Below, piece by piece: positions 11,656 to 21,656 of a stretch of DNA of 64,000 nt. This stretch comes from Trichomonas vaginalis G3. Lineage: Eukaryota; Parabasalia; Trichomonadida; Trichomonadidae. The stretch's first letter is position 1. The number at the start of each line of letters is the position of its first letter. A program made the position numbers and the translations under genes. The notes under the pieces are model-generated. The model made no database searches. It was not told the origin of the DNA and saw only the letters and a program-made list of their open reading frames with translations. The DNA lies in assembly GCF_026262505.1 (NCBI RefSeq), contig NC_067206.1:18435319-18499318 (forward strand), read 5' to 3'.

Positions 11656-12075
11656 ATGACGAAATTCATCTCAGTAAATAAGTACATGACAGAAGTCAAA
11701 GAAGAACTAGACCCATTCGCTTATTTGAATGTTTACTTCTACAATTTTGAAAAGTCTACATTCAGCAAAGTTTGGAACATCGAACCAGTTAAGTTTGCTA
11801 TTGTGACTAAAAATGGTGCGAAATTTGAAGACTTAGACATAGAAGGTTTGTTAGCAGTCAAAGAAAATTTTGACAGAAGGTTCTCAAACCTTAAAGAAGG
11901 CAAAGCATACAAACTTGTTATACCTTATGAACCAAAGAAAGCAGACGACTATGAATATTATGAGTCTAAGATAGTTGAAGTTCAAGGTAAATTGGGTAAA
12001 AAGATTTTAGAGTCTAAGCCAGTGTTTGCTCCTAAAGAGGAAGAGAACATTGACATTGACCCAGAAATGTTCTAA
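11656..12075 (+). CDS. SSB-like small acidic-tailed protein (139 residues)
   Basis: Open frame just downstream of the helicase. Residues 20-100 are mixed beta with basic and aromatic positions (AYLNVYFYNFEKSTF, KAYKLVIPYEPKK). The protein ends in an acidic tip, EEENIDIDPEMF, reminiscent of the acidic tails of single-stranded-DNA-binding proteins. The function is inferred from that tail and the helicase neighbourhood only; no family match is claimed. Looks whole here and in copy 2 (41830-42249). Confidence 0.5.
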   Translation: MTKFISVNKYMTEVKEELDPFAYLNVYFYNFEKSTFSKVWNIEPVKFAIVTKNGAKFEDLDIEGLLAVKENFDRRFSNLKEGKAYKLVIPYEPKKADDYEYYESKIVEVQGKLGKKILESKPVFAPKEEENIDIDPEMF

Positions 12076-12091
12076 AAATAAAATTTTATTT

Positions 12092-12556
12092 TTACATGTC
12101 AAATTTCTTTTTCTCTGGAACTGGTTCAGGTTCTTTCTTCTCTTCTACTTTCTTTTCTTCTACTTTCTTTTCTTTCTTTTCTCTCTTCTTCTTTTCTGGT
12201 GGAGTTATGTCAAATTTCTCCGAACCATATTTATGTAAAAGTTCTTTGTCCTTTAATAGCTCATCTATTCTGTTTTCTATTTCATCTTCAAGAACAGCGC
12301 ATGTGTCTTCTTTGCATTCTAAGAACTTTTGTTGGACTTCATCTTTCCAAGAGGCGTCATCTCTGTCAACAAGTCTGTCATTGACAAATTTTAAGACTGC
12401 TCTTTGTAATGTTTTATGGTTCTTGTCATATTCCCAGAAACAGAACTTTAGAACAAATTCACCTTTCTTGTTTACACTATGTAAGATTTTATGGTCGACA
12501 GAAGTTTTAGAGTCAAAAAGCTTGTCTCGAATATAGATAGCGAAATCACTAGACAT
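12092..12556 (-). CDS. Conserved Polinton protein with Lys/Glu-rich tail (154 residues)
   Basis: Convergent with the SSB-like gene (17 bp between stops) and divergent from the ATPase (37 bp between starts). Residues 1-110 form a mixed alpha-beta domain with three Cys. The C-terminal 45 residues are an extremely charged Lys/Glu/Pro tail ending KKKFDM. Probably a nucleic-acid or scaffold protein, but this is a guess. Looks whole; the tail length differs from copy 2 (42266-42745) through repeat-number change. Confidence 0.55.
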   Translation of the reverse strand: MSSDFAIYIRDKLFDSKTSVDHKILHSVNKKGEFVLKFCFWEYDKNHKTLQRAVLKFVNDRLVDRDDASWKDEVQQKFLECKEDTCAVLEDEIENRIDELLKDKELLHKYGSEKFDITPPEKKKREKKEKKVEEKKVEEKKEPEPVPEKKKFDM

Positions 12557-12593
12557 TTTCTAAAAAGATAAAAATTTTAATTTTTCTAAAAAT

Positions 12594-13468
12594 ATGTTAG
12601 AAAAAAAGTTTGCTGACATTGACAAGAAATTTGAGAATGTTTTGAAGAAGAACAAGAGGAAGTTAGAAAATGCTCAGATAAAGCCTATACATGACAAGTT
12701 CTTATTTGCTCAGAATGGTATAACAGGTCTAATTGCACCACCTGGGTCGGGTAAGACTTTCACTTATCTTAAAATGGCTGCACAACAACAAGAACTAGAT
12801 GAGAAGAACCCATTCTATGAGTTAGTTGTCATTTGTAGTACTTCTGGTCAATTTGACCAAACCGTAAATTCGTTCAAAGATATTATAAAGAAGTCTAAGT
12901 TAGTATGTATAAAGGATACTGAGTTGTTAGATTGGATAAAGAAGTACCAAAGAAGAGTTTTGAAGTATAATGCTATAAATGAGTATATAAATTCGAAGTT
13001 TAAAGACCCAAATGAGGAAATGCAGAGAATATTAGAGAAGAAACACTTCAGAAACAAACAGAAAGAGATAGAATACATTTCGAAGAAATTGCAATCGTAC
13101 GATTGGAAGACTTACCCTCATAGATGTCTTCTTATCTTAGATGACTTTGCTTCTCATCCTTTGTTAAAGAACAGAGAACAAGATATGTGTCGAATTCTAA
13201 GAAGCTCAGACACTTTAACATCTCAGTCGTAATATGTGTACAGACAGCCAAGAGTTTAAGTAAGGATGTTAAAAGAATACTTACTGATATCATACTTTTC
13301 CCTGGATTGTCCGAAGACGATTTCATGGAACTTATGAAAGAGTCCATGGCAGGTAAGTTTGACAGACATGAACTATGGGAGAAGTACAAAGTCATACAAG
13401 ACCCTCATACTTCTTTCAGAATTCATATCTACGCGAACAAAGTTCAAATTGTAAAAAGTCAAGCGTAA
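12594..13468 (+). pseudogene. Broken A32/FtsK-like genome-packaging ATPase
   Basis: Copy of the intact ATPase at 42782-43654. Shows GLIAPPGSGKTFT (Walker A) and LLILDDFA (Walker B). About one or two breaks. Confidence 0.8.
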
Positions 13469-13484
13469 AAAATCTAAGTGTTTG

Positions 13485-13800
13485 AGTCTTAGTAAGTCTG
13501 TCGGATGGAAGAGTTCTTCCTGTCGGATGGAAGAGTTCTTCCTGTTGTCGGGAAGAGTTCTTCCTGTCGGATGCAAGAGTTCTTCCAGTTGTCGGGAAAA
13601 TATTTTTCTGTCGGATGGAAAAACTTTTTCTGAAGTTCGACCAAAAAGTTCTCAATTTTCGAAAATTTGAATGGTTTACGGACGAACAACAAGAAAAATT
13701 TTTCCAGTTGGAAGGAAGAGTTCTTCCAGTTGTCGGGAAATTTTTTTCCTGTTGGAAGGAAGAGTTCTTCCTGTCTGATGGAAGGACTCGGAATGCCAGA
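13485..13800. repeat. Imperfect repeats built on GGAAGAGTTCTTCC
   Basis: About ten copies of a palindromic 14-mer, GGAAGAGTTCTTCC and variants (GGAAAAACTTTTTCC type), separated by TGTCGGAT or TGTCGGGA words. They are joined to a 60-bp unique stretch (GTTCGACCAAAAAGTTCTC...) that recurs at 46365-46600 in copy 2. Frames read across it are repeat artefacts. It marks the left edge of the cargo zone. Confidence 0.75.
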
Positions 13801-13877
13801 AGGATTTGACGAGGCAATTTAACTTATAGAGCTACCTGAGCCATCTTTGGTGTCAAGCGTAAAAATAAATGGTTCAT

Positions 13878-14713
13878 TTACTCTGCTTGTTTGAAGTTGT
13901 CAAAATACTCTCTTATTTTTTCTTTCAGTAGCGGCAAATCTTCTTTGAAGGTAAGTATTGTACAACCTTTCATATCATAGTGTGTTTGAGGTAACGTATC
14001 TTGAACTATTTGTTTCACATCTTCATTCGGTGTCATTGAAATCGGTAAGTTTTCGCGATAGAACCAATTTCTGTCAGATTTGTAAATCTTAGCAAGGTCG
14101 TAAAAGCTTTTGTTGTTTCTTCTGACTAAATGCAACATAACCATATCTTTATCTTCTTCATTTTTCCATCTCTTCAGTAATAAATCATACTCTATAGTTC
14201 TTTTCCTTTCCTTTGGTACCGAACGTGGTATTCTTTTTGAATGCTTTTGTCTTTTGCTTCAAGCTTGTTCTCTAGCTCTTCACGTTCTTGTCTATGAATT
14301 TCCAAGAAGTCTGTATATATTCCAAGCATAACGAGGCGAAGCCCACATTGCAACAGCATTTACAAAAGTCTATGTACATAATATCCTCTCAAACCGTTGG
14401 CAATTTTTCACGATTTTCATTAGAGTTTTGGCGACTGGGGTTTCTTCCCTACTCGCTGTTCTTCACTGTTTTCAGAAAAAAGTATGTCTCGCTGTGCTTC
14501 GCTCAAAAGTTCTTGTGTGCTTTGGTTCCTAAACCAGTCTTTAGGAAGCTTAGTGTCTGGAGCAAAACATGCTGTCAAAATACTTTGCATCTGGTACATA
14601 TCGTCTTTGACCGAACGAATGAGACGGAGTTGTTTGTTAAACTGAACCCACTCATATTCTTCATTTATAGCTTCATGGACTATAACTGTTGTTGTGTTCT
14701 CTGTTGTTGACAT
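13878..14713 (-). pseudogene. Broken KilA-N domain gene (cargo)
   Basis: The N-terminal part matches the KilA-N DNA-binding fold: WVQFNKQLRLIRSVKDDMYQ, then PKDWFRNQSTQELLSEA. The C-terminal part (LHLVRRNNKSFYDLAKIYKS...) resembles the C-terminal modules of large-DNA-virus KilA-N proteins. About three breaks. KilA-N proteins are common in nucleocytoplasmic DNA viruses and phages and in Trichomonas mobile DNA. Absent from copy 2. Confidence 0.6.
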
Positions 14714-14804
14714 ATCTGTCTTTATATACAGGATAAAAAAATAAATAAAAATAAAACTAACTTTATTTTTTCTATCTTGTATAAAAGACCAAAAATAAAC
14801 GCTT

Positions 14805-15413
14805 TACATGTATTTTTCAGCAACTTCGTCAAATAATTTTATAGCTTTACCTATCTCATCTACTTCAAACGTTTCTTTACCTTCGGGAGCACCATTAATC
14901 ATTTTCTAAACTTTTCAAGTAGTTCTGTTTCCTGCAGCTCTCATATCGTTAACGAACACAACCTTGACTCTATTGACTATACTGTCATATCTTTGAGTTA
15001 TTATATGTTTTCCTATCTATATCTTTTTGTATTGAAGTCCTTCGGTTTCTGAAGACGATGTAAAGTAAGCCTTCACTGCAACGTTCCGTATCGAATGAAC
15101 CATATGTTATGAAGTTATATCCAACAACTGGGTCAATCCATAACAAAACTATTGGTATAAGACTTTTGTCTATAAGATATGCTGTAGTTCCATAGAATCT
15201 TACCGATATCATAAGCTCAGGATTTCTTGTCAAAATTTTCTGAGTAGAAGCAATTCCAACCCAATGGTATGTTTTCTTTCCAGATGGAGATATAATGTCT
15301 GACAAAGAATATTTGTTGTATTTCTTTGAGTATCTTACGTTTAAATCACCAATTCGAACCACTTTGGTGTCATTGTCTATCTTTTTAACTATTTCAAACT
15401 CAATGTTTGTCAT
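14805..15413 (-). pseudogene. Second KilA-N-like gene (cargo), broken near its end
   Basis: Starts MTNIEFEIVKKIDNDTKVVR at 15413. It carries KYNKYSLSDIISPSGKKTYH and SLIPIVLLWIDPVVGYN, which fit the KilA-N pattern of a short beta-hairpin then helical pair. The AT-rich promoter word (AAAATATTTTTTTTATTTTG) lies directly upstream. Sequence to about 14805 has coding character and is probably its C-terminal domain. One or two breaks. DNA binding is inferred from the family. Confidence 0.55.
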
Positions 15414-15489
15414 TTTCTGTTTCTTACATACAAAATAAAAAAAATATTTTATAAAAAACTAACTTTATTTTTTCTATTTTGTATCTTAA

Positions 15490-15870
15490 GGAAATTCATG
15501 AAATTTGTTGCTGAATTCAATAAAAATAATGTTTAGGGTAGAAGGGTATATCTAACCTCTTTTCTAACCTCTTTTCTACCCTCGTGAATTTTCATGATTT
15601 CATCGTAAATGTTTTGTCAAAACTTCTTCGTAAATGTTTTGTCAAGACTTCTTCGTAAATGTTTTGTCGAAACTTCTTCATTGTAATGAGCGTAAATGAC
15701 CCAAAAATAATGTTTATGTTAGAATGTTAGATCTAACATGTTTTCTAACACGTTTTCTAACATGGTCTAAAACACACAAAACTCATGAAATTTCATACGG
15801 AATTCAGCAAAAATATAATTTAGGGTAGAAGGTTAGATCTAACCTCTTTTCTAACCTCTTTTCTACCCCA
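15490..15870. repeat. Internal copies of the inverted-repeat units
   Basis: Holds GGGTAGAAGGGTATATCTAACC units, three TTTTGTCAA(A/G)ACTTCTTCGTAA units and a variant family based on GTTAGAATGTTAGATCTAAC. The same units make up the element ends. They sit at a cargo-module border, so they may have served as recombination sites. Confidence 0.8.
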
Positions 15871-15876
15871 GTTATT

Positions 15877-16787
15877 TTATAAGCGTTTTACATGGTAAAC
15901 GTTATGAATTCGTGAGACTCTAAACAATTTCGTAGCTTCTATTTCTTCTGTCAGTACATCGAATGTTTTAACTATGCCGAATGTTTCTTTATATTTCTTC
16001 TTGACATCAGATAGAAGGAAATCGTCAGCTGTTGGATAGTTTTTGTTCAGAAATGTCAACATGTCCATTTTATCTTCTGCTGGTTTCTCTACTTCTTTCT
16101 TTAAGTCAGCATAGTCGTTTCTCATACGTTCTATCTCTTTGACGGAGTAGTTATATTTCCTCATTGCTGCTTTACATTTTGAACATTGTGGGTTCATTTT
16201 AGCATTGTACATTGAAATCTTACCTGCTAGTATGACTAAGGCGTCAATTGCTCTCTTTAACTCAAAAGTTGCGGGTTTTATGTTTCATTCATATCTTTAC
16301 TCTTCTATCTTTATCTCTTATCTCCATACACATTTTGCAACTAACGAAACAAAGTTGTCGTAGGTCTTAAACTCCCCAGATTTATATATGTCAGAGATGT
16401 TCTTATATACCATATCGCAATCTTTGTCCATGACTTTGTGGTTGCAATGAAATCCAAGAAACTCATAGTTTACCTTACGTATGAACTTCTTGGTTTCTAC
16501 TGAGTCAGTTGCTTTGACTTCTATTTCATCGAATTCAGGAATAGTGAGTTTTTGTTGTTGGATTTCAGGAAGTTTAGGTAGATGGTCAATAATATCTGCA
16601 TTTCATAAAGATATTCTTCATTTGTTTCATCTTTCGCACTACAGTTTAAATTAGATGTTAAAAGTTCTTGCTTTATCTTCTGGATTTCTTTTTCGAAAGT
16701 ATATGAAGAAGGAATGAAGCTTTTCATCTCTACTAACATTGAAGTTGGGTTCATGACTAACGAGTTTGGTGCTGTTGTTGCTAACAT
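15877..16787 (-). pseudogene. Broken copy of the 304-residue CxxC protein
   Basis: Copy of the intact frame at 43805-44719, starting MLATTAPNSLVMNP at 16787 right after the AT-rich promoter word. Contains the CSKCKA motif and the charged C-terminal domain. About three breaks. Confidence 0.7.
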
Positions 16788-16854
16788 GTTCTTACAATAA
16801 AAATAAAAAAATATTTTTTTAAAAAAACTAACTTTATTTTTTATTTCGGGAAAA

Positions 16855-17035
16855 CTCATGAAAATTCAAGAGGGTAGAAAAGAGGTTAGAAAAGAGGTTA
16901 GATCTAACCTTCTACCCTAAATTATATTTTTGGTGTAAATTTCATGAAAATTCAAGAGTTTTAGACCATGTTAGAAAACGTGTTAGAAAACATGTTAGAT
17001 CTAACATTCTAACATAAACATTATTTTTGTCGAAA
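16855..17035. repeat. Internal inverted-repeat-type units
   Basis: Two units in the order GGGTAGAAAAGAGGTTAG...CTTCTACCC then the GTTAGAAAACGTGTTAG variant, in opposite orientation to 15490-15870. Together the two blocks flank the CxxC gene as an inverted pair. Confidence 0.75.
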
Positions 17036-17049
17036 AAAATGGTTCATTT

Positions 17050-17714
17050 ACTCACAATATTTTTGTACAAAACAACCCCAAACTTTTAACTTCTTTTCTG
17101 CAGCTTCAAATGCTATCTTAGCGAGTTCATATTCTCTAAATTCTCTCTTTATAATCTTCTTTTCCCATTGGTCTAGTTCGTATGGAGAAATCTCTATAAC
17201 CAGAACATATCTCACGTTCATGTTCTATTTGTTTTTCATGCATTTTCTAACTTCTTGTTCGAACAAAGGTTTTGCATTCTCTACTGTATCTTCAAGTTCT
17301 TCTTCATCTAATTTCTCATGAACTTTCTTGTCTATGAGTCCAGAATTTTTCCAACTGCTATACAATATTTTGGAGAAGCCCACATTGGCTATATATATAG
17401 TTTACGAGTCTTGGGTCTACATACATTCCTCTAACCTGTTTGATTTCATCAGGAATTCCTGCATGAATTTTGTATAAAAAGCAACCCGCTGTTTTCCGCG
17501 GGTTGGTATATTCTTCACAAAATGCCTTAAAATACTCTTCCCAGGACTTATTTTCCAACAACCTTCTAAAGTCTTTCCTAAACTGCTGACACATATTTGT
17601 TGCATTTATATAACCATCCTTGTCTCTACGTAAGACTTCAATACCGTTATAGGTGCCTTTTGTGAATGTTTCGCCATTAGATTTGTTCGTGAACGTTTTT
17701 GCTTCGACTGTCAT
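17050..17714 (-). pseudogene. Third KilA-N domain gene (cargo), broken
   Basis: Starts MTVEAKTFTNKSNGETFTKG at 17714 and shows a classic KilA-N core: GIEVLRRDKDGYINATNMCQ, then GMYVDPRLVNYIYSQCG. The distal part codes a charged helix (YELDQWEKKIIKREFREYEL). Two or so breaks. It is preceded by the AT-rich promoter word and a MSDIPP-coding scrap related to the proline-rich gene of copy 2. Confidence 0.7.
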
Positions 17715-17811
17715 ACTGTTCTTACAATAAAAATAAAAAATATTTTTTGGTGGGATGTCGGACATTCGTTTGTGGCTTAACCGTCGGACCACAAACGATA
17801 AAAATCTCTGC

Positions 17812-18165
17812 TACTAGCAGTACTGCTACTGACAGTAGCAGTACTTTTTCTGACAGTAGCAGTACTTTTTCTGACAGTAGCAGTACTTTTACTGACAGTA
17901 GCAGTACTTTTACTGACAGTAGCAGTACTTTTACTGACAGTAGCAGTACTTTATCGTCGAAAACCCTCTCAAATTTTCCTTTTTTCTGCTCCTAGCAGTA
18001 CTTTTACTGCTCCTAGCAGTACTTTTACTGTCAGTAGCAGTACTTTTTCTGACAGTAGCAGTACTTTTACTGACAGTAGCAGTACTTTTACTGACAGTAG
18101 CAGTACTTTTACTGACAGTAGCAGTACTTTTACTGACAGTAGCAGTACTGCTAGTAGCAGAGATT
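17812..18165. repeat. 18-bp minisatellite (ACTGACAGTAGCAGTACT type)
   Basis: About 17 copies of an 18-bp unit around GACAGTAGCAGTACTTTTACT in two blocks, split near 17955-18000 by a short unique segment. The outer edges carry the words in opposite orientation (CTGCTACTAGCAGTACTGCTACTG and GCTAGTAGCAG), so the array is flanked by a small inverted repeat (ATAAAAATCTCTGCTAC...). The Ser/Thr-rich frame across it is a by-product. Confidence 0.85.
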
Positions 18166-18277
18166 TTTATCGTCCAACTTTACAAATGTAAACTTATATC
18201 GTTCTATTTTCTTCACTAGGGTCTAACACCAAAGTAACCTATGTACATGAAATTTCACTGCATAAAAGGAAAAAACT

Positions 18278-18352
18278 TGCGCGAATCGGGATTTGAACCG
18301 AGGTCTTCGACGCCTTTAACGAGGTAGCCCATACCACTGAGCTATGAGCCGC
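18278..18352 (-). tRNA. tRNA-like sequence, possibly a tRNA pseudogene
   Basis: 75 nt on the minus strand with intact Pol III control boxes. Box A reads TAGCTCAGTGGTATGG and box B reads GGTTCAAATCC, at normal spacing. The D-stem pairs (GCTC/GGGC). The acceptor stem pairs over three bases only, and I cannot form a good anticodon stem, so no anticodon is assigned. It is either a decayed tRNA or a tRNA-like module. tRNA genes are known in large DNA viruses but are unexpected inside a Polinton. Confidence 0.45.
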
Positions 18353-18359
18353 TTACATT

Positions 18360-18677
18360 TCACAAAAATAAATTGTTTTCATGAGTTTTCTACGATGTTA
18401 GAAAAAATGTTATTTTCTAATATCTTCACATTCAATACTTTTTCAGCACTTTCCGTAGTTGTATATGAAAGACAATTCGAGATAAAAGTCATAGTACAAT
18501 GGTATTATATGCTGCACACCGTTTGTTGTGAACCAAACTTGAAAGTCAGAGAAACTGTTACTAGGTGGTTCGGGATGAAATTTCTTCATCTGATATAGTC
18601 CTACCAGCATTTGTAAAGATATAGTCTAACGGTTTTGTATCTGCTACTTTTGTTCTTTGTTTTTCAACCTGAAGCAT
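18360..18677 (-). pseudogene. Remnant of a second copy of the 282-residue-type gene
   Basis: The minus frame starting at 18677 reads VADTKPLDYIFTNAGRTISD, clearly related to the beginning of the 282-residue protein (VATTKPLDELFTNVGQKFET) found at 23085 and 54577. It is diverged and broken, so it comes from another, older relative of this element. Confidence 0.5.
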
Positions 18678-18712
18678 TTAATATATGTAAAAATATACGT
18701 TTTAAAAATGTT

Positions 18713-19292
18713 TTAAAATGGTATGCCATATAGCTTCTTGAATTTGTTAAGAAGTATTCGAACGTATTTCCATCTGTATCTCTAGCGTTTACATAAGCAT
18801 AGCCATCCTTAGTAAAATATACTTGTAATTTTCTATAGTTTACGCCGGTATAAAAGTAGAAAGAGTCTTGTTCTTCGCTATAGTAGTAAACTCAAACGTA
18901 TGCTTACCATAGTCTGTAATTTCAATTGCTTCATCTTCTAGTTCGTCGACAAATTCGAATACTATATCTCCAAATTTGCCTCTGTTCTTATTGTTTCAGA
19001 ACAAGTGACCCAGCGTAAGTTTTCAAGTCTATTGTCGTTTCTTATATGGTTTATATGGTCTACAAAAGGTAAATTGTAGGGTCGGTATAAAATGAGTTGC
19101 AATGACAATATGTTTAAAATAGCATTTCCCACCAATCCTCATCCTAGCATATCCGTCATTTCGCTCACATTCGCTTAAAACTCTTTTTGTCTTTTTGTTT
19201 CTGACTTCAAATGACTCACAACAGTGAATTTCATATTTCTCATCTAACAAACAAGTTTCCCAACGGTCTTCTTCAACAAACTCAGCGTACAT
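18713..19292 (-). pseudogene. Broken NUMOD4/HNH homing-type endonuclease (cargo)
   Basis: The N-terminal part has the NUMOD4 pattern: WETCLLDEKYEIHCCESFEV, then RNKKTKRVLSE and GYARMRIGG. An HNH_3-type active-site segment (VDHINHIRNDNRLENLRWV) is visible in the same span. More than one break. Such endonucleases are common in phages and large DNA viruses and spread by cutting intact sites. A partial direct duplication of its start region lies at 19395-19480. Confidence 0.6.
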
Positions 19293-19508
19293 TTCAAATA
19301 AAATAAAAAAATGTTTTTTTAAAAAAATGTTTTTACTTCATGCAATGTTTTATTTCATGCAATGTTTTACTTCATGCAATGTTTTAAATGGTATGCCATT
19401 TCATACTCTTCATCTAACAAACAAGTTGTCTGACGGTCTTCTCCAACAAACTCAGCGTACATTTCAAATAAAATAAAAAAATATATTTTAAAAAATATTT
19501 TTTTTTCT

Positions 19509-20085
19509 TTACTTTACATAACCGCCTGCTACCAGAAGTCTTTGACGCCAACCCATACCAGCTAATGAAGGTTGACTTGGTTTAGTTTCCAAACTAAACT
19601 TTGGTTTTGGTTTATCTTCAGTTTTTGGTTTTTCTTCTTCTATTGGTTTTTCGTCACTTTTTGGTTCCTCTGACTTTACCTCACTTGCAGGTATGGTTGT
19701 GTCGTTAGTATCTTCGTAAATATCATATGCCATCTGTTTTTGTTTTCCTTTCAACTTTTTGTGTTTGTTGTAAAGTTTAGAATATTTCGACTCTAAGTCA
19801 ATGAGATGTTCTATAATGAACTGTTGGTCAGTGAAGTAAACTTTTCCATCTGTTGTCTCGAAAGCTCCTTCAGACTTCAATATTTTATTTGTGAGAGTCT
19901 GTTTCTTTTTTGAGATACTAGCCGTTCCATTTCTATGAAAAGTGACTTTATAGTTAGGGTTTGTATTTCCAGACCTGGCACTTTCTATTATTGAATTTTT
20001 CTCTTCATCTGTAAGTTCTTTTGACAGGTTTTGACAATGGTTCTGAACTTTTTGTTTGTGGTGTCAAATCTACCGTTTCAACTTC
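19509..20085 (-). pseudogene. Conserved Polinton protein with Pro/Lys/Glu-rich tail, broken
   Basis: Same gene as 51113-51706. Basic N-terminal motif (YKVTFHRNGTASISKKKQTL), a central helical part (HLIDLESKYSKLYNKHKKLK) and a low-complexity KPK/PSE tail ending WRQRLLVAGGYVK. A short homologue is present at 59378-59608 in the third element, so it belongs to the core set. Possibly a minor virion or DNA-condensing protein. About two breaks. Confidence 0.5.
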
Positions 20086-20109
20086 TTCGTCATTTCATCT
20101 CAGTAAAAA

Positions 20110-20262
20110 ATTTTAGTTTGGTTTGTTTTCAACTGGTTTGTTGTTTTTTAAGTCGGTCTAAAACTTCCTGAGTATAGGAAGAACTTGACAAACACGTTGT
20201 GTAACTGCTGGAAGCCGACAAATCCATCTTGAACCCATTTGTCTCAATGCTGTATTGTTCAT
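20110..20262 (-). pseudogene. Small conserved Polinton gene, broken
   Basis: Starts MNNTALRQMG at 20262, preceded by the word TTTTTTACTGAGATGAA that also precedes the neighbouring gene. About 50 codons; equivalent at 51715-51873. Function unknown. Confidence 0.35.
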
Positions 20263-20284
20263 TTCATCTCAGTAAAAAATTTTA

Positions 20285-20690
20285 CATTCCCCACGTTTGA
20301 GGCGGTTGAGGTTGGTTATTGTTTACCCATTGTTGTGCATGGTTATATCCTCTGTTAAGAATCTTTCACCTTGGTCCATATAGTGTCCTGCTTGGTTATA
20401 GTAGTCATTTGCTTTGTTATAATAGTTTCCTGCTTGTCTTCCTACATTGTCCATCCATCCTTGAACTTTTCCTCTTGTTTCAGGATTTGGAATAAGATTT
20501 GTTGCATCTCGTGCTACATCCCAACCTTTCTGTACAGTTTGTATAATAGGTTGTGCTTTCTCTTTAAGTATACCTAATGTACTCAAAATCTTCCTTCCAA
20601 CTCCAAATACACCTCTGGCTATTGTTCCCACTGCGGGCAAAAATCTGGATGCAACTCCTGCTAATGCGCCAAATAAACCATTTCTTATGG
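20285..20690 (-). pseudogene. Amphipathic minor virion-type protein (pVI-like), broken
   Basis: Equivalent of 51896-52295. Gly/Ala-rich hydrophobic N-terminal helix (PAVGTIARGVFGVGRKIL) followed by a helical, Asn/Tyr-rich tail (NYYNKANDYYNQAGHYMDQG). The layout recalls small internal capsid proteins with membrane-active helices (adenovirus pVI type), but this is inference from composition. One or two breaks. Head to head with the integrase. Confidence 0.45.
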
Positions 20691-20697
20691 TTAAAAA

Positions 20698-21656
20698 ATG
20701 ACGAATCCAAACAAGGACCCCTATGTTTCTAAGGCAACAAAAAAAGCACTCATGATAAAAATCTTTAGTTCAACACCAAATGCTTGGTTTATGGATATCT
20801 TGGAAAACATTCCAGGTATAGAGAAGATGGACCTCCATACTGGCTAATATTTGTCGGTCAAAACACAAGATACTGTGAAGCCATACCATTATGGTCCAAA
20901 AATATTTTAGATGTGAAAACTGCTTTGACAATATTCGTTGACAAATACCATCCAACAAAACTGACATCTGACTGTGAAAGTTCTTTCAAATCAGACGATA
21001 TTAAAAACTATCTGCGTTCAAAAAATGTAAACCAATATTTCATTGTCGACCAAAACCATTCTGCTCTTGGTGTCATTGACAGTTGTATAAAAATCTTAAG
21101 AGACTTAAATCAACCACAAGGTGGTGAAGCAAATGAAATGTCATATGACGACAAGTATAGACACTTCTCCATGGCAAAGATGAGACAAGTTTTAAATATT
21201 TACAATAACCGTAAACAAAAAGGTTTGGGAAACCACTCCCCCGAAGAAATGAAAAACAACCCTGACTTAGAGAAAGACTATATATTTAATAGTTTAGTTA
21301 AGAGGGATGAACAAGAAAGAATGCCAGGCTTCAAACTTAAGAAAGGTGACAAAGTAAAAATAGAAATACCTAAACGCGACCCATATGAAAATACTATTGA
21401 CTATGACAACAATGGGAACCCGACAGGTACTCACATTCGTGTTCGTAAAAATAGAAGAAAGTATACAAGAGAATATTATGAAGTTTTAGGCAAACATGGC
21501 AAAATGTACAGACTGCAAGCAGAAGATAAAACTACTATTGTCAGACCTCGTTTCAAACTTGTTAAGGTTCAAGGTGGTATACTTTCAAAGACAGTTCCTA
21601 ACAAATATAAGACAACTCCTGACGAATATGCTAAAGAAGTTGAAAATGACGACTAA
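20698..21656 (+). pseudogene. Retroviral-type integrase of Polinton copy 1, broken
   Basis: rve-fold core: a first Asp region around AWFMDIL, LTSDCESSFKS carrying the second Asp, and NHSALGVID 35 residues on. The C-terminal domain is rich in Arg and Lys (GTHIRVRKNRRKYTREYYEV). It catalyses strand transfer of the element ends into target DNA in this family. About two breaks. Stop overlaps by four bases the stop of the convergent fibre gene. Confidence 0.8.

Noticed and set aside
12026-12536. Plus-strand Ser/Phe-rich frame over 12.1-12.5 kb (and 42.3-42.7 kb)
   Set aside because: Antisense of the Lys/Glu-rich tailed protein gene, which has the better start context and is conserved.
13373-13817. 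Frames rich in GRTLPSDRKNSS on the minus strand
   Set aside because: Translations of the GGAAGAGTTCTTCC repeats.
17699-17995. Ser/Thr-rich frame with repeated SSTFTD units, looking like a surface adhesin
   Set aside because: It is the translation of the 18-bp minisatellite; any frame-preserving 18-bp repeat gives such a product and there is no promoter or signal peptide.
17812-18165. Possible CRISPR-like array
   Set aside because: Units are contiguous 18-bp direct repeats without unique spacers, and the genome is eukaryotic.
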